Source of the DNA: Polychytrium aggregatum
Lineage: Eukaryota; Chytridiomycota; Chytridiomycetes; Polychytriales
Assembly (NCBI RefSeq): GCF_025602895.1
Contig: NW_026516313.1
Span: forward strand, 62,001-126,000
Length of the DNA: 64,000 nucleotides
Reading direction: 5' to 3'
The first letter of the stretch is position 1, and every line of letters starts with the position of its first letter. This document shows, piece by piece, positions 19,615-32,000 of this stretch. Below the pieces are notes generated by a model that worked only from the letters and a program-made list of their open reading frames with translations, made no database searches and was not told the origin of the DNA. The position numbers and the translations under genes were made by a program.

Positions 19615-22600
19615 GCGAGGTGGTCTGTTCGGCGATACGAACATCTTCCCCCTCTGACTCGTCATTATCGGACGATAAGCTTCTTCTTCCGGCCACCCTT
19701 GTCGTCATGAGTCTTTCTGGCCCGGTCTCCATCTCCCTTTCTGTCTTTATTGATGATGGATGCACCGCTCTTGCCCTCATTGATCCTGCCTTTGCGGATC
19801 TCCATAAACTCTCTCTTATCCCTCTTTCTACTCCCTACTCCGTTTCCCTTGCTGATGGTTCTTCGGCCGGTTTCATTCGTTTCCAAACCGTTCCTGTGAC
19901 GTTGACCATTGGTTCCCACACCGAGTCGATTTCTTTTCTTGTGACTCGACTCTCCACCACTCCCATCACTCTTGGTCTTCCCTGGATGCGCTTGCATAAT
20001 CCAGTTGTCAATTGGAAGTCCCTCTCCCTTTCGTTCTCCGATCCCTCTTGCCTTGCTGATGGACACATCCTCGCGGATGTCTCTGCTTCCTCCTTGGACA
20101 CTTCGTCCCCTTCCGGCTATTCGCCTCCCCCTTCGGGCACTTCGCCTTTGACTCCTCCCTCCGGTCCTTCCCTTACACCGGTTCCCTCCTTTGGCACTTC
20201 GCCTTCCCTTTCTTCCCGCCTTGACTCTGCTTCGCTTTCTGAAGAGCCAACGGCTTTATCTTCGCCCGACATTGAGCTCGTTAATGCGGCGAGTCTTCTC
20301 CGTCTTGCACGGGAAGACAAGCTCGACATTTTCGCTGCCCAAATGGATATCCGTCCTCCTTCGCCGGAGACGTATCCTACGGTGTCGATAAGGTCCGTGC
20401 TCACGACGAAGGTGTATGCCGAGTCTGGCACCCCTGTTGACTCTCGAGGTGTCCCGCTCAAATACAATGAGTTTGGCGACGTTTTCAGCCTCAAGTCTGA
20501 CCCTCCTTCTTCCTTGCCTCCTCACCGTCCGTATGACTTGTCTATTGAGTTTGTACGGACCGAGGATGGAAAGGAACCTCGTTTGCCAAAGCCGGGGAAA
20601 GTCTATCCTTTGTCCCCGGCCGAGGAATCTGCTCTTTCGGAGTATCTGACCAACGCCCTCGCACGTGGTTGGATCTCCAAATCCTCTTCTCCCGTTGGTG
20701 CTCCCTGCTTCTTCGTGAAGAAGCCCAATGGTGGTCTTCGCCTTTGCGTCGACTACCGGGGCCTCAATGCCATCACGAAGAAGAACCGCTACCCTCTTCC
20801 CCTCTTCCAGGATCTTCTGGATAAACTTTCTTCTGCCCGCGTCTTCTCACACCTTGACCTTCCTGATGCTTACCACTTGGTTCGTGTCAAGAAGGGCGAT
20901 GAGTGGAAGACTGCTTTTGTTTGCAAATCTGGCTCTTACGAGTACAATGTTATCCCCTTTGGTCTTTCGAATGCCCCCGCTGCTTTTCAGTTTTTTATGA
21001 ACGACATCTTCTCGGACCTCCTTGGTGTCTGTGTTGTCATTTATCTTGACGACATCCTGATCTTCTCAAAAGATCCCCTGGAGCATGAGGAGCATGTTAA
21101 GCTTGTTCTTTCTCGCCTTCGTGAACACTCTCTTAAGGTCAATCCGGCCAAGTGTTCTTTTGACCTTTCTGAAGTTGACTTTCTCGGCATGATCATTTCT
21201 GCCGATGGCATTAAAATGGACCCTGCCAAGGTCGAGGCCGTTTCCCTTTGGCCTGTTCCCTCTTCTGCTCGCGACATCCAAGTTTTTATTGGTTTCGCAA
21301 ACTTTTACCGCCGCTTCGTCAAGGACTTTTCCGCACTTGCTCGTCCTTTGACTTCACTCACCACCAAATCCTCCACCTTCTCTTGGTCTCCCGAGGCCCA
21401 AGAGGCTTTTGATTCTCTTAAACGTTCATTCACTTCCGCACCTATTCTTCGTTACTTTGATTTCTCCAAACCCGCTGTCATCGAGCCCGATGCTTCTGAC
21501 TTTGCTCTGGGTGCCGTCCTTTCCCAGTTTGACCCTGACGGCGCTCTTCACCCCGTTGCTTTTCACTCTCGGCAATTCCGTCCCGCCGAGGTGAATTATG
21601 ACACCCACGACAAAGAGCTCCTTGCTATTGTCGATTCCTTTACTGCCTGGCGTCATTACTTGATGGCTGCCGACCCCGATCATCCCACTCTTGTTTTCTC
21701 TGATCACCAGAACCTCACCCGGTTCACTTCCGCTTCCCAACTTTCTCGCCGCCAGTTCCGGTGGGCCCAATTCCTTTCTGATTTTGCTTTTCGCATTTAC
21801 CACCGCCCTGGTCGCCTCAACACCAAAGCCGATGCTCTCAGTCGCCGTTCTGACTTTGAGATAAAGCCTGGTGACTCCCTCCACTCCACCAACTTCCTTC
21901 AGCTGTTCGAGTCTATTTCTCTCGACAGCATCACCGTTATCGGCTCGAACCCCGATTTTCTTTCCGAGATTCGAGCTGCCACCCTTTCTTGTTCCCTTCT
22001 TTCTGACTTCAACGCCAAACGTCTTGATGGCGATTACTCCTTCCGTGACGGTCTCCTTTACTTTAAAGACCTGATCGTTGTCCCTTCCCCCGAGCTCCAG
22101 CTCAAAGTGTTTGAGCAACGTCACTGCTCCGCTGCCGCTGGTCACTTTGGTCTTGCCAAGACCGTTGAGCTCATCTCCCGGGACTTTCACTGGCCCCGGC
22201 TTCGTAAGTCTGTGCGTCGCTTCATTGCTAATTGTGAAGCGTGCCAGCGAGCCAAGCCGTCCCGTCACTCCCCTTATGGTTTACTTCACCCTCTCCCCGT
22301 TCCTTCCGAACGTTGGTGGGACCTGTCGATGGACTTCATCACGGATCTCCCACCTTCGAACGGCTTTGACTCCATCTTCGTGGTTAAGGACCGCCTGTCC
22401 AAACAAGCACACTTTGTGCCCACCACGAAGACGGTTACAGGCGAGCAAACCGCCGAACTCTTCCTCTCCCACATCTTCCGCTTGCATGGTTGTCCCCGGT
22501 CTATTGTTTCGGACCGAGGAACTCAGTTTACTTCGGCCTTCTGGAGGCGCTTCAATGAGCTTCTGAAGACGAAGATTTCCCTTTCTTCTGCCTTCCACCC

Positions 22601-23399
22601 CGAGACCGACGGTTCGACCGAGGTTCTCAACCAGGTCATCGAGCAGTATTTGCGTATCCATTGCAATTACCTGCAAGACGACTGGACCCTTCACCTTCCC
22701 CTTGCCGAGTTCACTTACAACAACTCGGAAAACACCTCCACTGGCATGACTCCCTTCTTTGCAGTCCATGGCCATCACCCCATTTTTGATCCCTCCATCA
22801 TCCGTGATCCTTCTGTTGTGCCCTCTGCCGAAGAACGTGTCGACCGACTTCAGACCGTTCTCGAGGATCTCAAGGCCAACCTCCGGGTTGCCCAAGAGTC
22901 CTACACTTTGCAGGCCAACAAATCCCGTCTCCCCACTCCCGACATCTCCGTTGGCGACCTCGTTTTTCTTGATCGTCGCCACATCCGCACCCTTCGTCCC
23001 TCCAACAAGCTTGATCAGAAAAAGCTTGGCCCCTTTAAAGTTCTTCGCCGCATCAACCCCGTTGCCTTTGAACTTAAACTCCCTTCCACACTCAAAGTCC
23101 ACCCCGTCTTTCATGTATCCCTCCTTGAACCCCGAACGAAGGACATTGTTCCCGAGTTCACCCAACCCGAACCTCCACCCATTCTTGTTGACTCCCAGGA
23201 AGAGTTTGAGGTCGAGACTGTTCTCGATTCTCGGCTCTTCCGTGGTCGCTTACAGTACTTGGTTCAGTGGAAGGGCTATTCCGAGACTGACCGGTCTTGG
23301 GAGCCCGCTGCCAATGTTTCCCACGCCACTGATCTTGTTGCTGACTTCCACCTTCGCTATCCCTCAAAGCCGAAGGCGACGCCCGGAGTTCGTCGCTAA
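19524..23399 (+). CDS. Pol polyprotein of F-e: PR-RT-RNase H-IN-chromodomain
   Basis: 1291 codons are open, beginning inside gag; the first ATG after the gag stop is MSLSGPVS at 19707. The protease has DDG (FIDDGC, residues 75-80) where DSG or DTG is usual. RT has VIYLDDILIFS (YLDD about 507-510). RNase H has PDASDFALGAVL. Integrase has a zinc domain (GHFGLAKTVEL ... NCEACQRA) and the catalytic triad in MDFITDL, VSDRGTQF and ETDGSTEVLNQ. The chromodomain has FEVETVLDSRL and YLVQWKGYSETDRSWEP. The stop is 12 nt before the LTR, next to the polypurine tract AAGGAAGGGGATGA. Confidence 0.96.
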   Translation: MSRQSRCSAVPGSGQTELGKCPQPSSTSQVSEVVCSAIRTSSPSDSSLSDDKLLLPATLVVMSLSGPVSISLSVFIDDGCTALALIDPAFADLHKLSLIPLSTPYSVSLADGSSAGFIRFQTVPVTLTIGSHTESISFLVTRLSTTPITLGLPWMRLHNPVVNWKSLSLSFSDPSCLADGHILADVSASSLDTSSPSGYSPPPSGTSPLTPPSGPSLTPVPSFGTSPSLSSRLDSASLSEEPTALSSPDIELVNAASLLRLAREDKLDIFAAQMDIRPPSPETYPTVSIRSVLTTKVYAESGTPVDSRGVPLKYNEFGDVFSLKSDPPSSLPPHRPYDLSIEFVRTEDGKEPRLPKPGKVYPLSPAEESALSEYLTNALARGWISKSSSPVGAPCFFVKKPNGGLRLCVDYRGLNAITKKNRYPLPLFQDLLDKLSSARVFSHLDLPDAYHLVRVKKGDEWKTAFVCKSGSYEYNVIPFGLSNAPAAFQFFMNDIFSDLLGVCVVIYLDDILIFSKDPLEHEEHVKLVLSRLREHSLKVNPAKCSFDLSEVDFLGMIISADGIKMDPAKVEAVSLWPVPSSARDIQVFIGFANFYRRFVKDFSALARPLTSLTTKSSTFSWSPEAQEAFDSLKRSFTSAPILRYFDFSKPAVIEPDASDFALGAVLSQFDPDGALHPVAFHSRQFRPAEVNYDTHDKELLAIVDSFTAWRHYLMAADPDHPTLVFSDHQNLTRFTSASQLSRRQFRWAQFLSDFAFRIYHRPGRLNTKADALSRRSDFEIKPGDSLHSTNFLQLFESISLDSITVIGSNPDFLSEIRAATLSCSLLSDFNAKRLDGDYSFRDGLLYFKDLIVVPSPELQLKVFEQRHCSAAAGHFGLAKTVELISRDFHWPRLRKSVRRFIANCEACQRAKPSRHSPYGLLHPLPVPSERWWDLSMDFITDLPPSNGFDSIFVVKDRLSKQAHFVPTTKTVTGEQTAELFLSHIFRLHGCPRSIVSDRGTQFTSAFWRRFNELLKTKISLSSAFHPETDGSTEVLNQVIEQYLRIHCNYLQDDWTLHLPLAEFTYNNSENTSTGMTPFFAVHGHHPIFDPSIIRDPSVVPSAEERVDRLQTVLEDLKANLRVAQESYTLQANKSRLPTPDISVGDLVFLDRRHIRTLRPSNKLDQKKLGPFKVLRRINPVAFELKLPSTLKVHPVFHVSLLEPRTKDIVPEFTQPEPPPILVDSQEEFEVETVLDSRLFRGRLQYLVQWKGYSETDRSWEPAANVSHATDLVADFHLRYPSKPKATPGVRR
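19601..19622 (+). other. Inverted repeat with the F-e gag stop in its loop
   Basis: Same 8-bp stem CACCTCGC/GCGAGGTG and AAGTAA loop as in F-d and F-f. The stop is at 19612-19614. Confidence 0.85.
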
Positions 23400-23411
23400 G
23401 GAAGGGGATGA

Positions 23412-24202
23412 TGTTAGGGATAGCTTCTGCTTGTTCTCCACTTTGACTGCACACTTGGCTGTTCTTTTGCCTTTCTGTTTGTTTGTGTGTAGCTTTGCAG
23501 TTCCCCTCCAATTTTCCGCCTTTTGCCTGCCATTTCCGCTCCTTCCGCACTTCCGTTTCCCCGCGCTGCTCCGCTTCCTTTGTCTTCTTCGCACGCGCCG
23601 GTTTGTTTGTGCACGCGCCTTGCTGCGATTGGTTGCAATTCGGCTGCCGGTCATGTGTCCCACCACCGGTGACTCATGACCTGCCTGACCGCCCCGATCT
23701 CTTGTTCATCTCGCATGCATTTGCCCCAACCTTATACTTGACCAATCCGCTTCTTGGACGTTGAGTCACATTGCTTCGCCTTTGCACGTTTCTCCTGCCA
23801 GGTGCTTCGCTTTTGCTTGCGCCTCCCTCGCTTTGGTTCTCTGCCTGTCTCGGTGGTCCTTCTCGGCCCTCGTTCGTGCATCGCCCCCTTCGCCCTGCTC
23901 GATCGCCCACTTTTCCCTCCCTTGGCCGCCCTTCGCTGCCAAGTCCGGACTTGTCTATAAATAGCCTGACCCCCGCGATGTGTAGTCGAACCTCAGCGTT
24001 CAAAATAGGACTAAATAAAGTGCCTTCTACTTTATTCTCTGAGTGTTCCTCACGTCTCATTTCGAGACTAGTCTTATCTTGAACGGATCTTTGCTTCCCT
24101 CGCTCCCTCTCCGAGTCCACTTCGGACTTTACCCTTGCCTTCCCTGAGCTCACTTCGAGCTCACTTCTTCTTTTGCCGTTGAGTCCCCTTCGGACTCTAA
24201 CA
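23412..24202 (+). repeat. 3' LTR of F-e (791 bp)
   Basis: Starts after GGAAGGGGATGA and ends CTCTAACA. It is followed immediately by D2 pol sequence (GAACATCAGG). Confidence 0.95.
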
Positions 24203-27200
24203 GAACATCAGGCTGGAATCCGTAGAGCGCCTCAAAGGGGCTCAAGCCAGTTGTGCTCGACTTGGCGGTGTTGTATGCAAACTCTGCATGACTCAGCTGT
24301 ATGTCCCAGTCGTCTTGGCTGGTCGAGGCGTATGTCCTCAGGTATTGCTCGAGGGTGCGGATCGTCCGCTCGGACTGTCCATCCGTTTGTTGGTGGTGCG
24401 AGGTTGACATGTTCAGCTTGGTGCCGAGATGGTCGAACAGACTTGTCCAAAACAAGGAGGTGAATCGGGGGTCTCGATCACTGACGATGGACTTTGGGAG
24501 GCCGTGGTGCTTGAACACATGCTTGAAGAACAGCAGTGCAAGGTCAGGCGCGGAGCATGTCGTCTGGCACGGCACAAAGTGTGCCATCTTGCTGAACCTG
24601 TCGACAAAGACAGCGATTGCATCGTGGTCCAACTTGGTCGTCGGTAGATGCGTGATGAGATCCATGGACATGCTGGTCCAGGGGCGGTCGGGAACAGGCA
24701 GGGGTTGCAGCAATCCTTGCTCTCGGGTCGTGCGTGACTTGACCATCTTGCAGGTATGGCAGGACTCGATGTACTTCTCGACGGTGCGCTTCATTCCAGG
24801 CCAGTATGCGACTTTGGCCAGTCGGTCGTATGTCTTCTCGACTCCAAAGTGTCCAGCGAGGGGCGAGTCGTGGACCTCTTGGAGCAACTTGGTCTTCAAC
24901 GACGGAATGTCCGGCACACAGACACGGCTGTCCTTCTTCAGGAGGAGCAGGCCATCACGCACTGTGTACTCGGATGATTCGTCGTCCTTGGGGAGCTTAG
25001 ACACCTTTCGGAACAGTTCTCCGAACTGTTTGTCGTTGGCGATGTTGTCTCGGACAACATCCAGCATCGTGTTGTCGACACTGACAGTCGACTCGTACAG
25101 TGACGCCAATTGGTAGTCGGGGCGTCGGGACAGTGCGTCAGGCACCACATTGAGTTTGCCTTTCTGGTATACAACCTCGTAGTTGTACTCGGCGAGGAAC
25201 TCCATCCATCGCGCTTGGCGTCGGCTCAGGTTCTTCTTGGTGTCGAGGTAACGCAGTGACTGGTGGTCCGTCACAATCTTGAAGGGCTTGGCGGTACCGT
25301 GGAGGTACACTCGGAACTTCTGCAGCGCGTAGATGATCGCAAGCTGCTCCTTCTCGTGCACGGGATAGTTGATCTCGTGTTGGGACAGTTTGCGCGACTC
25401 GAAGGCAACGGGCCTTCCCTCCTGCATCAAAACAGCTCCCACCGCAAAGTCGGAGGCGTCGGTGTGCACGGAGACATCCGTGTTCGGGTCGAACACAGCG
25501 AGGACAGGAGCGTTCGTCAAGGCGTGCTTGAGGGTCTCGAACGCTTGGCGTTGTGGGTGGTCCCACACGAAGGGGCACTCTTTGCGGAGTAGGTCTGTGA
25601 GTGGACCGGCAGTGCGCGCCAGATCGGGGATGAATCGGCGGTAGTAGTTGACGAGACCGAGAAACGACTGCACGTCAGAGACGCATGCGAGCGGCGGCCA
25701 CTCGACCACAGACTTGACCTTGGCGGGGTCGACTTCGATTCCTCTTCCTGAGACAACGTGTCCCAGGAACGGGACTTGATTCTTGAAGAACTCACACTTG
25801 GACAGTTTGGCATACAACTTGTGCTCGCGTAGCTTGGCCAGCACGCGGGCGACATGACCTTCATGGGTCGCTTCATCCTTGCTGTACACAAGGATATCAT
25901 CCAGGTACACGATGACAGAGTTGTCGAGCTCTTGGCGGAACACATCGTTCATCAGCTGCATGAACGTGGCAGGTGCGTTCGTCAATCCGAACGGCAGCAC
26001 TAGGAACTCGTACAGTCCGTAGCGAGTCCTGAAGGCGGTCTTGTGGACATCATCCTCGTGGATGCGGATCTGATGGTAGCCTGAGCGGAGGTCTATCTTG
26101 CTAAAGACCTTTGCTCCACTCAGACGATCCATCAACTCGTCGATCCTGGGCAACGGGTAGGTGTTCTTGATGGTCTGTTTGTTTAGTGCGCGATAGTCGA
26201 CGCACATCCTGAGATCACCTTCTTTCTTCTTGACAAAGAGCACTGGTGCACCATACGGTGACTGGCTCGGGCGGATGAACCCATGGGCGAGGAGGTCATC
26301 CAACTGGCGCTTGAGTTCGTCCATCTCCGTCAGCGACAGTTGGTACGTCGGTCTTGACGGAGGCGACGAGCCTGGTTCGATGTCGATGCGATGATCGACG
26401 GTGCGTTGGGGTGGCAGGCATTGTGGCAACTGGTCGGGGAATACGTCCTTGTACTCGTCGAGCAGCTTGGTCACCACAGGCGGGGGACCGGGACCGGCTT
26501 GGTCGGTGTCGTCGACCTCACGCACGACACAGAGGAACGACGTGTCCTTCTTGATCAGCCTCTTGAATTGCATGGCTGAGAGGAGAGGTGGCATGTTGGG
26601 TGAGGCCATGCCCTGCAGGACAATGTCAGGGCCAACACGGACAGTGCGGCCTTTCCAGTCGACGACTGGAGTCGGCTCGGCACGAGCAAGCCAGCTCATG
26701 CCGAGGATGGCATCGAACTTGGTGTCGATCACTTGGAACAACAGGACAGGATGGTACTTGGGATGGAGGGCCACTCGCAGGACCACTTGGTGTGTGCACT
26801 GCTGCACACGATCGTCTGCAAGCGCCACACTCATCGGCGACTTCTTCTTGGTTGCATGTATGTTGAGCTCCTGGAGCAAGCGTCTGCTGACAAAGTTGCA
26901 GCTTGCTCCAGAGTCCACCATCATTCGGACGGTGTGACCTTGGACGGTGGCAGGGAGGTACAGCAGGGACTCTTCATGGTCCTCCTGCACAGCCTCCTGC
27001 ACCATGACTTGACTTGGGGGAACGGGCGACACTTGGTCTTGGTTGGCTTCATCACGGCCACTCGGACATTTTGGATAGGGTTCGGCCATTGCGGGGGCCT
27101 GCGGCGTCAGCACGCCATTGCACACGACGTCCACGGCTTGCGGACACATGTCGGAAGCATCCGACACACACGACTTGACAGGGGTGAGGGCACAGGCGGT

Positions 27201-27470
27201 CCTGTCCCTCAAGGGTTCTTGATTTTCTTTTTTGTTTTGGTTTTCAATTTTGGTTTTCTCTTCACGTTCGTGGAGAGGCAGGCGGCTTGCGCCACCATGC
27301 ACCTCTCGCACGACGCACAACACTTGGTTTGTTTCTCCTTCGGGGGAGGGGGCGAGGTGAACTTCCTCTGGAGACGCGTGGACTGCATTGAGCAATCCAC
27401 GGCGTTGGTCTCCTACTAGGGCTCCAGAGCCACCTAGTAGGGTCGGCCGTTTCCCGACTTCATGGGGCAC
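24203..27470 (-). pseudogene. Pol of D2, lacking the integrase C-terminus and chromodomain
   Basis: Colinear with D1 Pol through the protease (VDSGAS), RT ([10 protein letters not shown]), RNase H ([12 protein letters not shown]), zinc domain and the complete integrase DDE core ([15 protein letters not shown]). It breaks off after [11 protein letters not shown], at the F-e LTR. A few residues of antisense LTR are appended before a chance stop. D2 shares substitutions with D3 that D1 lacks, so D2 and D3 form one subgroup. Confidence 0.94.
27412..27441 (-). other. Inverted repeat holding the D2 gag stop codon
   Basis: Same 9-bp repeat CCTACTAGG/CCTAGTAGG as in D1, with the TAG stop in the 5' arm on the minus strand. 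Confidence 0.85.
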
Positions 27471-28255
27471 TCCTTGGCCTGGTGTCCCGGTCGGTGACAG
27501 AAGAAGCAGGAACCATGGCGGAGGTCCTCCTGCTTCTGTCTGTCCTTGGGGGAGACAGTGGCAGCTTGCTGGAACCGGGAGCGGGGAGGGCCACGAGCCT
27601 CCATGGCGTTGACGTCAACGTCCATGGGCTCAGGCATGGGTCTTGCGGGCGGGGCCGGGCGAGGCGGACGGGCTGGGACGTGATGAGACCGATGGCCGCC
27701 TGCCAGCTGCGGGTAGAACTGGCGGCCATGGTACTGGACGTTGTCGAGGTTCTCGGCAACGTCCATCATCACGTCCAGGGACTTGCGGGCATCAGGGTTG
27801 CTGGCGATGTACTCTCTGATCTTGGGCTTGAGGCCCTTCTGGAAGAGGTACATCGCATCAGCAGAGCCCAGCTCCTCAATCTGGGAGGAGAGGTCTTCAA
27901 ACTCCTCGATGTAGCGGGTCACAGAACCACGCTGCACGAGAGAGTATAGCTTGTCACGGGCAATGAGTTCAGCATTGGGGCTGCCGAAGCGGCGACGGAG
28001 GCGGTCCTTGAAGTCGTCAAACACACCTTCGCTCTGCTCGTCGAACCCTTGGCGGCGGTACCAACGGTACGCCTGGTCCTTTAAGCAGAGCTTGGCGGCG
28101 ACGATGTGGTGGGTGGGGGCGACTTGGGCAGCATCGAGGTAGTCCTCGAGTTGCTGCAGCCAGTCCTCCACCGAGGAGGAGCGGCTCTTCCCAGTAAACA
28201 CTGGGGCACGGAAGGTCTTGAGGAAGGCTTCCGGAAGTGGGCGGGGGTTGCTCAT
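27434..28255 (-). CDS. Gag of D2
   Basis: 273 residues, same protein as in D1: capsid-like core, proline-rich linker and canonical CX2CX4HX4C knuckle close to the C-terminus. The reading frame is intact although the element itself is disabled by loss of its 3' end and by the G insertion in its promoter LTR. Confidence 0.94.
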   Translation of the reverse strand: MSNPRPLPEAFLKTFRAPVFTGKSRSSSVEDWLQQLEDYLDAAQVAPTHHIVAAKLCLKDQAYRWYRRQGFDEQSEGVFDDFKDRLRRRFGSPNAELIARDKLYSLVQRGSVTRYIEEFEDLSSQIEELGSADAMYLFQKGLKPKIREYIASNPDARKSLDVMMDVAENLDNVQYHGRQFYPQLAGGHRSHHVPARPPRPAPPARPMPEPMDVDVNAMEARGPPRSRFQQAATVSPKDRQKQEDLRHGSCFFCHRPGHQAKECPMKSGNGRPY

Positions 28256-28377
28256 GGCAGGGGCAGGCTCCAGGGACAGAGAGGAGAGTCGGTCGGCAAG
28301 AGAGGCGGGATCCAGCTTGAGGATCTAGAAAGAGGACAAACAGGACGAAAACAAGACGAGGATTTCCGATGCTACCA

Positions 28378-28496
28378 TGTAACGTCCACTACTGGGACGT
28401 TGGGGCAAGACGGGGAGGGAGGGGGTACAAGACAAGACAGGACGGGGCAGAACAGGGCGGTGCTAGGCTACTCTAGCGGACGGGTGAGCTCGGGGA
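28378..28496 (-). repeat. 5' LTR of D2, left piece
   Basis: The first 119 bp (plus-strand order) of the family D LTR, TGTAACGTCC to GCTCGGGGA. It ends with the GGGGA copy that borders G. It continues at 34838. Confidence 0.95.
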
Positions 28497-29077
28497 TGTC
28501 AAGACTGGACAACGGGGCAAGCAGGGAAGTGCGCAAGAGTCCTAATACAAGACTCGAACGTAGGGAGAGGAGCGGGGACTGGACTGGGACACAGAGTGTC
28601 AAGTGTAAAGCCAAAGTTTTATTCTAGATCCAAGGCTTAGGATACTAAAAATACAAAGTGGCAAGACGAAGGCAAAGGACAGAGGCTGGTCGGAGGGCTA
28701 TTTATGCGAGCGCCAAGGATCGACGCTGCAGAGCGAGGGGGCAGGAGCGAAGCAGCGGCGGGGAGGGCGAAGCAGCGAGCGAAGCAGGTGGCGGCCGTGA
28801 CTCGGGATCCGTGAGTCAGCGGGCGTCAGTGGCGGCGGCATGGCGGCGCCAAGGCGTCAGGCGGCGTCGAGGCGGCGTTGTGGGCGTAACCCATGACCAA
28901 CAGCAAGGAAACGGGAACGGAACACAGACAGCGCGCGTGCTGGCGGGAAGACAACAAGGCAGCACAGCGCGGGAAACAAACAAACAGAAGGAAGGGAAAG
29001 CGCTAAGGCAGGCAAACAGAAAGGAAAGGGCAAGGGTAAAGGAAGGAAGAGGGCAAAGGCAGAGGGTGTTCATGACA
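28497..29077 (-). repeat. 3' LTR of G (581 bp)
   Basis: Plus strand runs TGTCAAGACT to GTTCATGACA. On the minus strand it follows the tract AGAGGGGGGTAG, whose last three bases are the pol stop codon. Confidence 0.96.
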
Positions 29078-32000
29078 CTACCCCCCTCTCAAGGCCCGAG
29101 CTCCGAGAGGGCCAGGCTTCGAGGGATGAGAGGAGTGGTAGGCAGTGACAGGCTCCGGACAATGTGCAAGATTGCTGGCGGGCTCCCAGGTGCAGTCCAT
29201 CACCGTGTAGCCACGCCAGTGCACAAGATACTGGAGCTTACCTCGGAACAGCCTGGAGTCCAGGATCTGTTCGACTTCCCATTCGTCGTGGCCGTCGACT
29301 TGGATGGGTGGAGGGGGCGGGATGATTCGACCTGGGATCTTGTCATCGGCGGCGGGTTCGAGCAGGGAGACGTGGAACACCGGATGGATGCGCATGGACG
29401 AGGGCAAGTCCAACTTGAAAGCGCGGGAACCGACTTGAGCGACGATCTTGAACGGCCCAAGCTTGGTGTGGTCGAGCTTGGCCGTGGGTCGCTGGGTCTT
29501 GATGTTCTTGGCGGAGAGCCAGACTCGGTCTCCAACCTTGAACGGAGGGGAAGGGGAGTGGCCGGGGTCGTAGAACTTGGCTTGGGAGTCCTGGGCAAGG
29601 GCGATGTTGAACTTGAGTTCATCGTGGAGGGAGTGAATGGCTCGGGCTTGATCGTCGGCGACGGAGGCATTCTTGGTGGTGCGGGGAAGGGCGACGGAAA
29701 AACGAGGGTGGTAGCCGGTGTAGGCAAAGAAGGGGGAGCAGCCGAGGGTTGCTTGAGAGGTGTTGTTGTAGGTGAACTCGGCGTGAGGGAGAAGCTGGGC
29801 CCAGTCGTCTTGCTGGAAGTTGATGAAGCAGCGGAGGTACTGCTCGAGGATGGCGTTGACCCGCTCGGTCTGGCCGTCGGTCTGCGGATGGAAGGCAGTC
29901 GACATCTTGTGCTTGATCTTGAGGCGGGTCAGGACGGCTTGGAAGAACTTGGAGGCAAAGGTAGATCCTCGGTCTGAGACGATATCGTCTGGAAGACCGT
30001 GCTTGGTGAAGACGTGCTCGACAAACATCCGAGCAGTGTCTTCGGCGTTGGCCTCGTTGCTTGACGGGACGAAGTGGGCCATCTTGGTGAATCGGTCGAC
30101 AAACACACAGATGGCTGTGTGTCCAGAGGACTCGGGAAGCTGGGTGATGAAGTCGACGGAGACAGAAGACCAAGGGCGATCGGGAACAGGGAGCGAGGCA
30201 AGGAGTCCGTAGGGCTTGTGACGGGAGTGCTTGTTCCGCTGGCAGGTGTCGCATCCGGAGACATACTCCCTGATGTATCGACGCATGGTCGGCCAGTGGA
30301 AGGTCCGGGAGACGAGCTCGAAGGTCTTGGCGACGCCGAAGTGGCCGGCAGTCGGCGAGTCGTGGCACTCGACGAGGATCTTGCGCTTGAGCTCGGGGAC
30401 ATCGGGGACGCAGACGAGACCTTCAAAGAGCAGAAGGTCGTTGTCGACGGAGTAGCCGGGACAGGAGGCAGGGTTCTTGAGGACTTGGGACAGGATCGGA
30501 CCAAAGGTAGAGTCCTTCTTGAGGCTTGACTTGATGAGGGCGGCGATATCCTCGGGCTCGGGGGCAACGGGAACGGCTCGGAGGGCGGAAACGAAGAGTT
30601 TTGGTGGCAGCAGGGTCTGGGTGTTCGGGGAGCTACGGGAGTCACCCCCCTCCTTAGGGAACTTGTCCTTGCGGGAGAGGGCGTCGGCGGCATTGTTGAG
30701 GGTTCCGGGTCGATACCTGATGACGAAGTTGTAGTCGCCAAGGATCTCGGACCAACGGACTTGGCGACGGCTGAGGTTGCGGGAGGTCTGGAAGTATTCG
30801 AGGTTCTTGTGGTCGGTGACGACCTCGGTGGCTTGGGAGGAGAACTCGAGGTAGTGTCTCCATTGCTTGAAGGCTGCGACGATGGCGAGAAGTTCCTTAT
30901 CATAGATTTGATAATTCATTTCTGCATCGAGCAGCTTCCGGGAGTAGAAGGCGACGGGGTGGAGGAGGCCTTCGTCGTCGCGCTGACTGAGAACAGCCCC
31001 AAGAGCATAGTCAGATGCGTCGGCTTCGATGACGCACTGACGCTCGGGGTCGAAGTGGCGGAGGACAGGACCGGTGCTCAGGCATTCCTTAAGCTTCAGG
31101 AATGACGTTTGAGCCGAGGGAGACCAGGAGAACTTGATGTCCTTCTTCAGGAGGTCCGTCAGCGGGGTGGCGATCTTGGAGTAGTCCTTGACGAACCGGC
31201 GGTAGAAGTTCGCCAGGCCGAGGAAGACTTGGATGTCGTGGGCAGATCGGGGGATCTCCCACTCCTGGATGGCCTTGACCTTGTCGGGATCCATGGAGAT
31301 TCCATCGGGCGAGATGATGAACCCGAGGAAGGCGACGGAGGACTGGTCGAACTCACACTTTTCAAGCTTGAGTGAGAGTCCGGCGTCTTGGAGCTTGGTC
31401 AGGACTTTCTTGACATGAGCCTCGTGCTCGGCAGGATCGGAGGAGTAGATGAGGATGTCGTCCAGGTAGACGACCACGAACTGGTCAAGGTATTCTCGGA
31501 GGACATCGTTGACGAAGGCTTGGAACGAGGCAGGAGCGTTGGTCAAGCCGAACGGCATGACGTTGTACTCGAAATGGCCGTAGCGGCAGCGGAAGGCCGT
31601 CTTCCACTCTTCACCTTCAGCGATGCGCAAGAGGTTGTATGCGCCTCGCATGTCGAGCTTGGTGAAGATCTTGGCCTTACCGAGGTTGTCGAACGTCTCG
31701 GCAATCAGAGGAAGGGGACAGCGGTTCGGCACGGTGATCTTGTTCAGGGCCCGGTAGTCGACGCAGAGACGGAGGGAGCCATCCTTCTTCTTGACGAACA
31801 GGACTGGGGCACCGGCAGGGGACTCGGAACGGCGGATGAAACCCTTGGACAAGTTCTCTTGGATGTAGGTGTGGAGGGCGTCCATCTCCGGCTTGGAGAG
31901 GTTGTAGACGGGCCCAAACGACGGAGACGCACCTTCGACCAACGGGATCGTGTGGTCGTAAGGGCGGTGCTGGGGGAGCTTGTCGGCCTCGGACTTGGAA

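Larger units (their letters stand above)
17799..24202 (+). mobile_element. F-e: full-length family F element with mismatched flanks
   Basis: Complete LTR-gag-pol-LTR of 6404 bp with LTRs that look identical and both genes open. The left flank is F-d pol (CTGTC) and the right flank is D2 pol (GAACA), so there is no target-site duplication. A crossover between two F insertions explains this best. Confidence 0.95.

Noticed and set aside
28658-29977. Plus-strand 439-codon frame (also 34413-35555)
   Set aside because: Consists of antisense G LTR joined to antisense pol or D2 LTR; no domain.
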